Assembly (NCBI RefSeq): GCF_036010665.1
Contig: NZ_CP108581.1
Coordinates: forward strand, 193,501-257,500
DNA length: 64,000 nt
Origin: Microbispora sp. NBC_01189
GTDB lineage: Bacteria > Actinomycetota > Actinomycetes > Streptosporangiales > Streptosporangiaceae
Direction: 5' to 3'
Positions 15,465 to 24,794 of the stretch are shown in pieces. A model generated the notes under the pieces. The model saw only the letters and a program-made list of their open reading frames with translations, was not told where the DNA came from and made no database searches. The position numbers and the translations under genes were made by a program. Within the stretch, counting starts at the first letter, position 1, and the number at the start of each line of letters is the position of its first letter.

Positions 15465-16622
15465 TCAGCGCGCCGGCCGCTCGGGCGGGCGGTAGGGGAT
15501 GACCGCGTGGATGGCGAACCCGCCGTCGGCGGTGGGCCCGTACGTGAGCCGCCCGCCCTGCAGCTCCACCCGCTCGCTCAGGCCCGTCAGCCCGTAGCCC
15601 GACCCCTCGTGGGCGGGCACCCGGGCCGGCGCCGCCCGTCCCCCGCCGCCGCCGGACTCTCCGCTGTTGACCACCGACACGTTGAGCGTCTCGCCGCGCG
15701 TCTCGCAGACCACCTGCACGTCCGTCCCGGGGGCGTGCCTGCGCACGTTGTTGAGCCCCTCCTGGACCACCCGATAGCAGGCGTGCCCGGCCTGCCGGGA
15801 GAGCGCCTCCTCCGCGACCTCGTAGTGCAGCGCGACGCGCAGGCCGGTGGCCCGGCCCTCCTCGACCAGCCGCGGGATCCCCTCCACGCTCTCCGCCGAG
15901 GGCGGCAGGTCGCTGCTGCGCAGCGCCGTGAGCAGCTCGCGCAGCTCGGTCAGCGCCCGCACGCCCTTGTCCTCGATGGCCCGGGCCAGCTTGCGGATCT
16001 CCCCGAGGTCCTCGGTGTCCTGGATGAGGCCCGCGTTGAGCACCATCACGGTGACGGCGTGCGTGACCGTGTCGTGCAGCTCCCGCGCGATGCGGCGGCG
16101 CTCCAGCGCCGCCGCCTGCTCCTGGTCCGCCCGCCCGCGTTCCCGCAGCTCCCGGATCATGGCGCGGTAGCGCCACACCCAGTGACCCACCAGCGCGGGC
16201 AGGCAGACCAGCGCCGCCGCCCAGATGATCGCCAGGAGAGGCGCGTGATCGGTGTAGGGGCTGACGCGGTCGACCACGACGTACGCCCCGGCCAGCGCGG
16301 CGACCGCCCCGAGCCGGTGGCGTCCCCCGCGTTCGGCCGTCAGCGCGTACGCCGCGAGCGTCAGCGGCACGAGCTGGCCCGCGAACAGCGCGCACGCGGC
16401 CGTGCCGGTGACCAGGGGCCACGGCGTGCGGCGCCGCACCAGCATGGCCGCCGCCGCGGCCGACGACACGGCCAGCCGTACGGTCTCCGGCACGGGCATC
16501 AGGGAGAAGGAACGGCCGGTGAGGATCGCGGGAACGGCGAAGGCGAGCACGGCGAGCGCGAGCAGCACGTCGCCGAGTGTGTCCCGGCGCCGCTCCACGA
16601 GCCTGGCCCAATTCTCCCCCAC
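15465..16622 (-). CDS. Sensor histidine kinase (NarL-type partner family), orphan
   Basis: A 385-residue kinase. The N-terminal half has about six hydrophobic helices and no large extracellular domain. The HisKA_3 dimerisation helix ERRRIARELHDTVTHAV (phospho-acceptor His near 184) is followed by the ATPase domain with QEGLNNVRRHA (N box) and GSGYGLTGLSERV (G box). An odd Gly-rich insert (SGGGGGRAA) sits between them. HisKA_3 kinases normally pair with a NarL/LuxR response regulator, but none is adjacent: the neighbours are a rhomboid gene and a helicase gene. The GTG start shows no ribosome site. Confidence 0.85.
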   Translation of the reverse strand: MGENWARLVERRRDTLGDVLLALAVLAFAVPAILTGRSFSLMPVPETVRLAVSSAAAAAMLVRRRTPWPLVTGTAACALFAGQLVPLTLAAYALTAERGGRHRLGAVAALAGAYVVVDRVSPYTDHAPLLAIIWAAALVCLPALVGHWVWRYRAMIRELRERGRADQEQAAALERRRIARELHDTVTHAVTVMVLNAGLIQDTEDLGEIRKLARAIEDKGVRALTELRELLTALRSSDLPPSAESVEGIPRLVEEGRATGLRVALHYEVAEEALSRQAGHACYRVVQEGLNNVRRHAPGTDVQVVCETRGETLNVSVVNSGESGGGGGRAAPARVPAHEGSGYGLTGLSERVELQGGRLTYGPTADGGFAIHAVIPYRPPERPAR

Positions 16623-16748
16623 GCGGCCAGTTTGTGGGTTTGACCTGCGGATTCTGGCAGCGCCACACCCCTTTGACGTAGTTGTGCCACAGCTTGCCGT
16701 ACCACCTGCCGGTCGAAACAGTCACGCGGCTTGGGCAGGATAAGAGGC

Positions 16749-19253
16749 GTGACCGAAAGCATGAGCCTCCTTCGCCGCCTGCCCTCCGGCTCCGACCCCG
16801 ACGCGTTGTTCGACGCGTTCGCGTCGTGGAACGCGGAGCGGGGTCTCACGCTGTATCCCGCGCAGGAGGAGGCCCTCATCGAGGTCGTCTCCGGAAACAA
16901 CGTGATCGTGTCGACCCCGACCGGCTCGGGCAAGAGCCTGATCGCCGCCGGAGCGCACTTCGCCGCGATCGCCCGAGACGAGATCAGCTTCTACACCGCG
17001 CCGATCAAGGCGCTGGTGTCGGAGAAGTTCTTCGACCTGTGCGCGTTGTTCGGCACCGAGAACGTCGGGATGATGACCGGCGACGCCACGGTGAACGCCG
17101 ACGCGCCGATCATCTGCTGCACCGCCGAGATCCTGGCCCAGATCGCGCTGCGCGACGGCGCGGACGCCGACGTCGGCACGGTGATCATGGACGAGTTCCA
17201 CTTCTACGCCGAGCCCGACCGCGGCTGGGCGTGGCAGGTGCCGCTGCTGGAGTTGCCGCAGGCGCAGTTCGTGCTGATGTCGGCCACCCTGGGCGACGTC
17301 GAGCGCTTCAAGACCGACCTCGCCCGCCGCACCGGGCGCGACACCGCCGTCGTGAAGAACGCCGAGCGGCCGGTGCCGCTCATCTACTCCTACCGGACCA
17401 CCCCGCTGCACGAGACGCTGGAGGAGCTGCTGTCCACCCAGCAGGCCCCCGTGTACGTCGTCCACTTCACCCAGGCGGCGGCGATGGAGCGCGCCCAGGC
17501 GCTCATGAGCATCAACATGTGCAGCAAGGCGGAGAAGGAACGGATCGCCGCCCTGATCGGGAACTTCCGGTTCACCACCCGGTTCGGCCGGGCCCTGTCC
17601 CGGCTCGTACGGCACGGAATCGGCGTGCACCACGCGGGGATGCTGCCGAAGTACCGCCGCCTGGTGGAGCGCCTCGCCCAGGCGGGGCTGCTGAAGGTCA
17701 TCTGCGGCACCGACACCCTCGGCGTGGGGGTGAACGTCCCGATCCGGACCGTGCTGTTCACCGCGCTGTCGAAGTTCGACGGCACGAAGGTGCGGCGGCT
17801 GCGGGCGCGGGAGTTCCACCAGATCGCCGGGCGGGCCGGCCGGGCGGGCTTCGACACGGTCGGCTACGTCGTCTGCCAGGCCCCCGACTACGTGATCGAG
17901 AACGAGCGGGCGCTGGCGAAGATCGGCGACGACCCCAAGCGGCGCCGAGGCTACGCCCGCAAGAAGCCCCCGGAGGGGTTCGTCGGCTGGAGCGAGGACA
18001 CGTTCGAGAAGCTCCAGACGGCCGAGCCCGAACCGCTGACCTCCCGCTTCAAGGTCAGCAACGCCATGCTGCTGTCGATCATCAACCGCCCCGGCGACTG
18101 CTTCCAGGCGATGAAGCGGCTGCTGACCGACAACCACGAGGACCGCAAGGCCCAGCGCCGCCACATCAGCCACGCCATCGCGATCTACCGGTCCCTGCTG
18201 GCGGGCGGCATCGTCGAGACGCTCGCCGAGCCCGACGAGCACGGCCGCATGGCCCGGCTCACCGTGGACCTGCGGGAGGACTTCGCGCTCAACCAGGCGC
18301 TGGCCACGTTCGCGCTGGCGAGCTTCGACCTGCTCGACCGCGCCTCCCCCACGTACGCCCTGGACCTCGTCTCCATCGTCGAGTCGACGCTGGACGATCC
18401 GCGGCAGATCCTGCACGCCCAGCTCAACAAGGCCAGGGCCGAGGCGGTCGCGCAGATGAAGGCCGACGGCATCGAGTACGAGGAGCGGATGGAGCGTCTC
18501 GCGGAGATCACCCACCCGATGCCGCTGGCCGACCTGCTCTTCGGCGCGTACGAGACCTACCGGCGCGGGCACCCCTGGGTCGGCGACCACGTCGTGAGCC
18601 CCAAGACGATCGTGCGCGACATGTACGAGCGGGCGATGACCTTCACCGACTACATCCAGTTCTACGAGCTGGCCCGCTCCGAGGGCACGGTGCTGCGCTA
18701 CCTGGCCGACGCGTACCGCACGCTGTCGAAGACCGTGCCCGAGCACCTGAAGACCGACGACCTCGTGGACCTCATCGAATGGCTGGGCGAGCTGGTGCGC
18801 CAGGTCGACTCCAGCCTCATCGACGAGTGGGAGAAGCTGGCCAACCCGGCCGAGGCCCTCGCCGCCGGGCAGGAGCAGCTGGAGACGCGGACCCGCCCGG
18901 TCACCGCCAACGCACGCGCCTTCCGGGTGCTGGTGCGCAACGCGATGTTCCGCCTGGTGGAGCTGGCCGCGCTCGACCGCGAGGAGGAGCTGGCCGAGCT
19001 CTATCCGGACGTCGACTGGGGCGCGGGCCTGGACGCCTACTACGAGGAGCACGACGAGATCCTCACCGGCCCGTCCGCCCGGGGCCCTGCCCTCCTGCTG
19101 ATCGAGGAGGAGAAGGAGCTGTGGCGGGTGCGCCAGATCGTCGACGACCCGGCCGGGAACCACGACTGGGGCGTCGGCGCGGAGGTCGACCTCGCCGCCT
19201 CCGACGAGGAGGGCCACGCCGTCCTCCACGTCACCGGCCTCACCCGCCTCTGA
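16749..19253 (+). CDS. DEAD/DEAH-box RNA helicase, Ski2-like (DUF3516 type)
   Basis: An 834-residue superfamily 2 helicase, probably acting on RNA in turnover or processing. Motif I is STPTGSGKSL near residue 58, Ia TAPIKALVSEKF, II DEFHFY (DEFH variant of DExH) near 150, III SATLGD, and VI QIAGRAGRAGF near 358. The second RecA domain and the GVGVNVPIRTVLF segment match the Ski2/Mtr4 group. The long C-terminal half is the DUF3516-type extension found in actinobacteria. Start codons at GTG 16749 and ATG 16761 are both possible. GATAAG lies just upstream, so a leaderless start is plausible. Confidence 0.9.
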   Translation: MTESMSLLRRLPSGSDPDALFDAFASWNAERGLTLYPAQEEALIEVVSGNNVIVSTPTGSGKSLIAAGAHFAAIARDEISFYTAPIKALVSEKFFDLCALFGTENVGMMTGDATVNADAPIICCTAEILAQIALRDGADADVGTVIMDEFHFYAEPDRGWAWQVPLLELPQAQFVLMSATLGDVERFKTDLARRTGRDTAVVKNAERPVPLIYSYRTTPLHETLEELLSTQQAPVYVVHFTQAAAMERAQALMSINMCSKAEKERIAALIGNFRFTTRFGRALSRLVRHGIGVHHAGMLPKYRRLVERLAQAGLLKVICGTDTLGVGVNVPIRTVLFTALSKFDGTKVRRLRAREFHQIAGRAGRAGFDTVGYVVCQAPDYVIENERALAKIGDDPKRRRGYARKKPPEGFVGWSEDTFEKLQTAEPEPLTSRFKVSNAMLLSIINRPGDCFQAMKRLLTDNHEDRKAQRRHISHAIAIYRSLLAGGIVETLAEPDEHGRMARLTVDLREDFALNQALATFALASFDLLDRASPTYALDLVSIVESTLDDPRQILHAQLNKARAEAVAQMKADGIEYEERMERLAEITHPMPLADLLFGAYETYRRGHPWVGDHVVSPKTIVRDMYERAMTFTDYIQFYELARSEGTVLRYLADAYRTLSKTVPEHLKTDDLVDLIEWLGELVRQVDSSLIDEWEKLANPAEALAAGQEQLETRTRPVTANARAFRVLVRNAMFRLVELAALDREEELAELYPDVDWGAGLDAYYEEHDEILTGPSARGPALLLIEEEKELWRVRQIVDDPAGNHDWGVGAEVDLAASDEEGHAVLHVTGLTRL

Positions 19254-19348
19254 CGGCCCCACGTTGCAGGTCACTGAGGGCCACTTGCCCGATCACGCTC
19301 GGTGATGCATACTTGGTGATGCCGCGCCCCCGGTGGGCGTCGGAAGTG

Positions 19349-19384
19349 AGGCCGGGCCTCCCGATGGAATCGGGCGTCCGGCCT
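19349..19384. terminator. Two-part hairpin between convergent helicase and DUF3800-like genes
   Basis: AGGCCGG (19349-19355) pairs with CCGGCCT (19378-19384), and CCCGAT/ATCGGG form an inner stem with a GGA loop. It lies between two converging stop codons. Confidence 0.6.
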
Positions 19385-19399
19385 TCGCGCTTTCCATCC

Positions 19400-19963
19400 T
19401 CAGTCGAGGTCGATGACGCTGACCTTCTCGTGCAGAAGATCGAAGCATGCCGCGCGCCCGTCCAGCCACCATGTCGTGGCCCCGACGACGGCATCGGCCG
19501 CCCAGAGGAGCGGTTCCTGGTACGAGGACCGCCACCCGATCATGATGTTCCTCGACAGCGCACCGGACCTGCGGATGGCCATCACAAGCAGAAGATCGGA
19601 GTGATCCTGTTCGGGTGAGCGACTCTCGATGAGTACGACCGGGACACGGAGCTGATCGAGCTCGGCCAGCAGGCGTTCGAGACACCTCCGCCGGGCTCGC
19701 TCAGCCCGGACCTCCCGATTATGGAGGTGAACGGCGACGATTCCCCGCATCGGCATCGCCGCGATCCGTCCGGCGATGAAGAACTGTCGTATCGAGGACT
19801 CCTCGCGCCAGTGCAGGCGAGGGCTCTTACCGAGGCGAAGGGACTCCAGCTCCGCGCAAATATCGCCATGATCGGGCGAATCTATGATCACCGCGGCCAT
19901 CGCATAGACACTGTCGTCATAAGGACGGCGGCGAAGACTTTCGTCAACGTAAGCAGTAAGCAT
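19400..19963 (-). CDS. DUF3800-like protein of atypical codon use
   Basis: A 187-residue protein beginning MLTAYVDESLRRR, the aspartate-containing first strand of DUF3800 proteins (RNase H-like fold). A later SRSPEQDHSDLL and the C-terminal LLWAADAVVGATTWW correspond to the usual end helix with its Asp. DUF3800 proteins occur in mobile and defence contexts and are suspected nucleases. The first codons use many A/T third positions (CTT, ACT, GCT, GTT, GAA, AGT), unlike all neighbours, which suggests recent acquisition. No partner gene is visible and no clear ribosome site precedes the ATG. Confidence 0.6.
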   Translation of the reverse strand: MLTAYVDESLRRRPYDDSVYAMAAVIIDSPDHGDICAELESLRLGKSPRLHWREESSIRQFFIAGRIAAMPMRGIVAVHLHNREVRAERARRRCLERLLAELDQLRVPVVLIESRSPEQDHSDLLLVMAIRRSGALSRNIMIGWRSSYQEPLLWAADAVVGATTWWLDGRAACFDLLHEKVSVIDLD

Positions 19964-20097
19964 TCCGTGAAGATACCGTTACGCACGGTACGGGCGCCCG
20001 GAGTTGCCGAACAGCGCGGGAGTCGGCGGGGAACTCTCCGAGCGGTATGAAGGCCGGGGCAGGGATTTGTCGGTACGGCTGTCTAGTGTCCCCAGGC

Positions 20098-22667
20098 ATG
20101 GATGATCACTGGGGCGAGATCAGGAAACTGATCGTGACGAGACGCGCCGACCGGCTGGCCGAGAGGGTCAGGACGCTCGGCGACGAGGGCCGCAAGGAGG
20201 TCGCGGCCAGGCTGCCGGCGCTGCTGAAGGAACTGCGCGGCGTCGATCGGTGGGACGACGGCCTGTCCGGCTACCGGGTCGGCCTGCGGGTGGCGGGCGC
20301 CGGCTGCCTCGGCGGCGCGGCGGCCGTGGCGTCCTGGTTGTACCGGCGTGACCTCGCGCCCCGGTGGGGCGGCGCCGACAACGACGTCGATCTCATCCTG
20401 GCGGTGCTCGCCGACCGGCCCGCCGCCTGGCGGGCGGATCTGGCCGAGCGGCTGGTGCTCCGCCTGCGCGCCGCCGACGACCGCGGCGTGGAGCTCGCGC
20501 TGGCTCTGCTCCGCGAGACCGGGATCGAACCGCCCCCGCATGATCCGCTGGTGGCCGGATGGGCGGATCGGGGCCCGGCGCGCCTGGGCGAGGACCAGCT
20601 GCTCGATCACCTGCTGCCGCGTCTGTTCGAGGCCGAGGGCGTCGGCCGGACGCTGCAGTGGGACAGGGAGCCGGGGAGGGGCTGGCTGGGCGCGCTGACG
20701 GATCTGGCCGAGGCCGGCCGGGTGAAGCGCGAGGCGCTCATCGACGGCTGCGTGCGCCGCTTCCTCCGCGGCGGCACCCCGGCCGACCTGCGGTTCTTCG
20801 TCCGCCTGCACGAGGCGCTCGACCCCTCGCCCGCCGAGGCCTCCTGCCACGTCCGCGATTACCTGCATCTGCTGCCCGCGGCGCCCGGGCCGGTCGCCGA
20901 ACTGGCCGTGAAGCGCCTGCGGTCCTGCGAAGATCTGCCCGCCGACGACCTCGCCGAAGCGTGGGACGGCCTGCTGTTCCGCCCCGAGCGCACGCTGGTG
21001 CGGGCCGGGCTGTCGTGGCTCACCCGTTCCGTGAAGCGCGCTCCGGCACTGGCCGGGGTGATCGCCGCACCGCTGGCCCGCGCGTTCGCCGCCGACTCCG
21101 CGGAGCTGCAGGAGACGGCCGTCGAGCTGGCCGTGGCGCACGCGGACGGCATGGGCGAGGAGGGCCGGGCCGCCATCCGTGCGGCGATCGCCTTCCTCCC
21201 GCCCGCGCTCGGCAGGCGGGCCGCCGCGGCGTTCGCGGGTGGCGCGGTGGCCGAGGCCGAGCCCGTGTTCACGCCGCCGTCGCCGCCGCCCGCGCCCGAA
21301 CGCGCCAGCGCCGTCGAGCCCCCGATCGAGTCGGCGGAGGAGCTCAGTCAGTCGATCGCGGGATGGACGGACTCCTGGCAGGCGTGGGAGCGGCTGCTCG
21401 CCGGGTTCGTCCTGCTCGCCGGCCGCGACCGGCCGGGGCTGGTGGCCGCGACGCGTGATCGGCTGACCGACGAGCACATCTGGACCTACTCGCAGGAGAC
21501 CTGGCCCCGGGGCGAGCAGTGGCTGCGGGGCGCCGCCACCGCCCTGACCGGAAGCACCCTGACCCGGCACGCCTGGCGGCGTTTCCTGCCCGGCAGAGGC
21601 CTGGCCGCCCCTGACCTGCTCCTGCTGCACCGCGCGGCCGAGATCCTGCGGGCCGTCGAGGAGGACACGTTGCCCCCGCTGCTGCTGGCCACGCCCACGC
21701 ACGACACCGGCCACGTGGCCGCGGCCGAGCTGGTCCGGCGGCTGGAGGTGATCGAAGCGGCCGGCGCCAAGCCGCTGGCCGCCGACCTCCAGCAGGCGCT
21801 GCTGCGCCTGCCCCGCACCCCCGACCCCGAGGCGGCGGAGCGCGCGGCCCGCCTGACGTCCGCGGCGGGCGGGATCGTCGCCGGGTGGACCTGCCCGGAG
21901 GCCCACGTCACGGTGGACTGGACCTGCACACGGGCAACCAGTGCCCCCTCGACTGGCGCGACCAGAGCCACACGCACGAAGTCCGCCTGGTCCCCGCGGC
22001 CGTCGCCGCGCCCACCGGCCTGCCGCTGATCGACCTGGTGCTGAGCGTGCCGAGCCACTGGTCCGAGTCCGAGCACGTCCATTGGTGGCCCTCGATGCTG
22101 CCCTCACACCGCGAGGTCGCCGCCGCGTACCTCACGCCGCACCTGCTGCAGCGCTACTGGCACGGGCCCGCCGTCCGCGCGCAGGCCCGCCCTCTCGCCC
22201 GGGCCGAGGGACCGGCGGGGCCGGCGTTCGCCACGGTGCTCGCCCGCGCCCTGGGCGACCGGAACACGCAGGAGCCGGTCGACGTGCTGCTGGAGGTCGC
22301 CGCGCGTGGCGAACTGCCCACGGCCGAGATCGGCCGCCAGACGGGCCTGCTGCTGGTCAGCGGCGAGGTCAGGATGATCGACATGGTCGCCGCGCTCGAC
22401 GAGGTGGCCAGGCGGGGCGGGCACGATCAGGTGTGGCGGATCGCCGCCGCGGCGCTGCCCGCGCTGCTGCCCGCGCCGGGCGAGCGCCCGAAGGGCGGCC
22501 TGACCGGCTTCGTCACGCTCGCGAGGATGGCGGCCGAATGGTGCGGCGCCCGCGGCGAGATCCCGGAGGTGCGCGACACGGCCGCCCGCAAGGGGCACAG
22601 CGGCCTGCTCCGGGAGATCCGCCGGCTCCACTCCCAGCTCACCGGCGGCACCGGCCAGGAAGGATGA
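20098..22667 (+). pseudogene. DUF6493-like large helical protein, broken by an apparent 1-base deletion near 21918
   Basis: Residues from ATG 20098 run 643 codons to a premature stop at 22029. The protein is a repeat-rich, all-helical one resembling DUF6493-type proteins of actinomycetes. The natural C-terminus continues in another frame (21885-22667) with DLHTGNQCPLDWRDQ, LPLIDLVLSVPSHW and a RGHSGLLREIRRL-like end. Inserting one C between 21918 and 21919 would restore VTVDLDLHTGN and give one protein of about 856 residues. I therefore read this as one gene with a frameshift (real, or a sequencing error), not two genes. It is probably co-transcribed with the gene at 22670. Function unknown. 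Confidence 0.7.
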
Positions 22668-22669
22668 CC

Positions 22670-24160
22670 ATGAGAACCGGCAACTGGCTCACCCGCCACG
22701 ACGAGGCCCACGCCATGCGCGTGGCGATCGGCGATCTCGCCCGTGCCGCCGCCGCTCCGGGCTGGTCACGACTGGTCGTACGGCATGCCGAGGTGGGCTC
22801 GCACTCGGTGACCACCCTGCTGCGCGACGGCCGGGAGATCCCCGCCGAGGGCATGCGGGAGCCCTTCCGGCGCCTGCGTGAGCTGTCCTACCGCGCCGGC
22901 GCCGGCACCTGGTTCACCTGCGAGCTGGCGTTCGAACCCCGCAGCAGGCGGTACGCCGGCCGGGTCGACTCCTCGGCGCAGCCGTTCGCGGACGTGCCCG
23001 CGACGGCGGCGCTGGCGGAGCTGACCACGTTCTCCCGCGAGACTCCGCCCGGCTGGCTGCTCGCCGCGCTGCCGACCGCCCCGCCCCTCCCCCTCCCCTT
23101 CAGCTATGGCGACCGGTACGAGGGATGGCGGCACGACCCCGGCGAGCACCGCAGGCTACAGCCGCTGCCGATCAGCGGAGAGCTGGCCTACGTGCCGGAC
23201 ACCACCATGACCGCCCGTGCCATGGGCTGCAGCCGGGAGCCCGGCGGTCAGCTGCTCTGTCTCGAGGAGCGGGACGGCGATCCGGACTCCGGGTTCCTCA
23301 TGGTCTCGACCTCCCGGGACAGCTGGTACGTCGGCCGCGACGGCATGCGCGGAACCGGTGAGGGCCTGCTGTCCGTCACGCTGGCCGTCACGCTGGACGG
23401 CCCCGCGCTCCGGCTGGAGCTCACCCCGGAGGCCGCCGACCTGCTGGAGACCGAGACGGTGTTCGAGGTCCGCCTCGACCTGCCGCCGGAGACGGCCGCC
23501 GAGTTGCGCGCCGTACTCCCCCGCATGCTGCGGCCCGTCGCCGGGGCGCCGGACCTGTCCGGCTTCTGGACCGGTGCGGCTCAGCCGCCGGAGGTGGGGT
23601 CCTCCGCGCCGGCGCCGGGGATCGTCATGTCGTCGGGGTCGTCGAGCCAGTTGTGCGGCAGCGACACCTTGGACCTCTCGCCGCTCTTGCCGCGCGGGCC
23701 GTCGGCCTGGTCCGGCCACGGCTGGCCGGCGTCCAGTTCGGCGACCCGCTCGGCCATCTCGGGCAGGGTGTCGACCGAGGTGAGGGCACGGCGGGTCTCG
23801 GCGCCGACCACGAAGCCCTTGAGATACCAGCCGACGTGCTTGCGGAAGTCGGCCAGGCCGTGTCGCTCGCTGCCGATGACCTCGCAGAGCAGCTCGGCGT
23901 GGCGCAGCATCATCGCGCCGACCTCGCCCAGGGCGGGCCGGGTCCGCTCCGGCGACCCCTCGAAGGCCAGGTCGAGGTCGCGGAACAGCCAGGGCCGCCC
24001 CAGGCAGCCCCGGCCGATCACCACGCCGTCGCAGCCGGTCTCGGCGACCATCCGCAACGCGTCGTCGGCGCTCCAGATGTCGCCGTTGCCGAGCACCGGG
24101 ACCTCCGGCACCGCGTCCTTCAGCCGCTTGATCGCGTCCCAGTGCGCGGTGCCGCCGTAG
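22670..24160 (+). CDS. Hypothetical protein downstream of the DUF6493-like gene; reads antisense through half of dusB
   Basis: ATG 22670 lies five bases after AAGGA and two bases past the upstream stop, so it belongs to the same operon. Residues 1-300 look like a real protein. A W-S-R-L-V-V strand, a long helix (REPFRRLRELSYRA) and WFTCELAFEP recall the YezG/DUF600 immunity fold, but weakly. The second part has several strand-rich segments. Past residue 304 (nt 23581) the frame has no stop until 24160 and is simply the reverse of dusB. The C-terminal 190 residues are therefore probably not an evolved domain: either the stop has been lost or the protein has a junk tail. Confidence 0.55.
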   Translation: MRTGNWLTRHDEAHAMRVAIGDLARAAAAPGWSRLVVRHAEVGSHSVTTLLRDGREIPAEGMREPFRRLRELSYRAGAGTWFTCELAFEPRSRRYAGRVDSSAQPFADVPATAALAELTTFSRETPPGWLLAALPTAPPLPLPFSYGDRYEGWRHDPGEHRRLQPLPISGELAYVPDTTMTARAMGCSREPGGQLLCLEERDGDPDSGFLMVSTSRDSWYVGRDGMRGTGEGLLSVTLAVTLDGPALRLELTPEAADLLETETVFEVRLDLPPETAAELRAVLPRMLRPVAGAPDLSGFWTGAAQPPEVGSSAPAPGIVMSSGSSSQLCGSDTLDLSPLLPRGPSAWSGHGWPASSSATRSAISGRVSTEVRARRVSAPTTKPLRYQPTCLRKSARPCRSLPMTSQSSSAWRSIIAPTSPRAGRVRSGDPSKARSRSRNSQGRPRQPRPITTPSQPVSATIRNASSALQMSPLPSTGTSGTASFSRLIASQCAVPP

Positions 24161-24693
24161 TGCTGGCGGGCCGTGCGGGCGTGCAGTGCGACGGCGGCGA
24201 GGCCCTCCTCCACCGCGATCCGGCCCGCCTCAACGTACGTCAGATGGTCCTCGTCGATGCCCATGCGCATCTTCATGGTCACCGGCAGCGGCCCGGCGCC
24301 GGCCACCGCCTCCCGCAGGATGGCGCGCAGCAGGTTCCGCTTGTACGGCAGGGCGGAGCCCCCGCCCCTGCGGGTGACCTTGGGCACCGGGCAGCCGAAG
24401 TTCAGGTCGATGTGGTCGGCCAGATCCTCTTCGGCGATCATGCGCGCGGCCTTGCCGATGATCGCGGGATCGACGCCGTAGAGCTGGATGCTGCGAGGCG
24501 ACTCGCCCGGGCCGAACCGGATCATCTGGAACGTCAGCGACACCCGCTCGACCAGCGCCCGCGAGGTGATCATCTCGGACACGAACAGGCCGCCGCCCTG
24601 CTCCCGGCACAGGGTGCGGAAACCGATGTTCGTGATGCCCGCCATGGGAGCGAGCACCACGGGAGGCCAGACCTCGAGCGCGCCGATTCTCAC
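23581..24693 (-). CDS. dusB: tRNA-dihydrouridine synthase (DusB type)
   Basis: A 370-residue FMN enzyme that reduces specific uridines in the tRNA D-loop using NADPH. It opens with the barrel strand VVLAPMAGITNIGFR, has the active-site loop NFGCPVPKVTRRGGGSAL (catalytic Cys near 103), the tRNA/FMN motif ALHARTARQHYGG near 175 and the phosphate loop VIGRGCLGRPWLF near 237. Length is typical of DusB. The C-terminal 50 residues are a disordered Pro/Asp tail. GTG 24693 is the likely start with GGGAGAA upstream. Its 3' half is overlapped antisense by the gene at 22670. Confidence 0.92.
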   Translation of the reverse strand: MRIGALEVWPPVVLAPMAGITNIGFRTLCREQGGGLFVSEMITSRALVERVSLTFQMIRFGPGESPRSIQLYGVDPAIIGKAARMIAEEDLADHIDLNFGCPVPKVTRRGGGSALPYKRNLLRAILREAVAGAGPLPVTMKMRMGIDEDHLTYVEAGRIAVEEGLAAVALHARTARQHYGGTAHWDAIKRLKDAVPEVPVLGNGDIWSADDALRMVAETGCDGVVIGRGCLGRPWLFRDLDLAFEGSPERTRPALGEVGAMMLRHAELLCEVIGSERHGLADFRKHVGWYLKGFVVGAETRRALTSVDTLPEMAERVAELDAGQPWPDQADGPRGKSGERSKVSLPHNWLDDPDDMTIPGAGAEDPTSGG

Positions 24694-24794
24694 TCATACA
24701 TTCTCCCCGCCGCCGGCCGTGAGCCGTACAAGATCGTGGACGGAGGGCTTTTGTCCCGGTTAATCTGACCTGGACCAATCGTGGGGAGGTCGTC

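Noticed and set aside
16722-19274. An 850-codon open frame antisense to the helicase gene
   Set aside because: Same composition effect. Its translation is low-complexity and rich in Gly, Arg, Leu and His, with no motif.
21885-22667. An independent second gene downstream of the DUF6493-like gene
   Set aside because: Its first GTG lies inside the upstream reading frame and its first residues make no sense. A one-base insertion restores one continuous protein.
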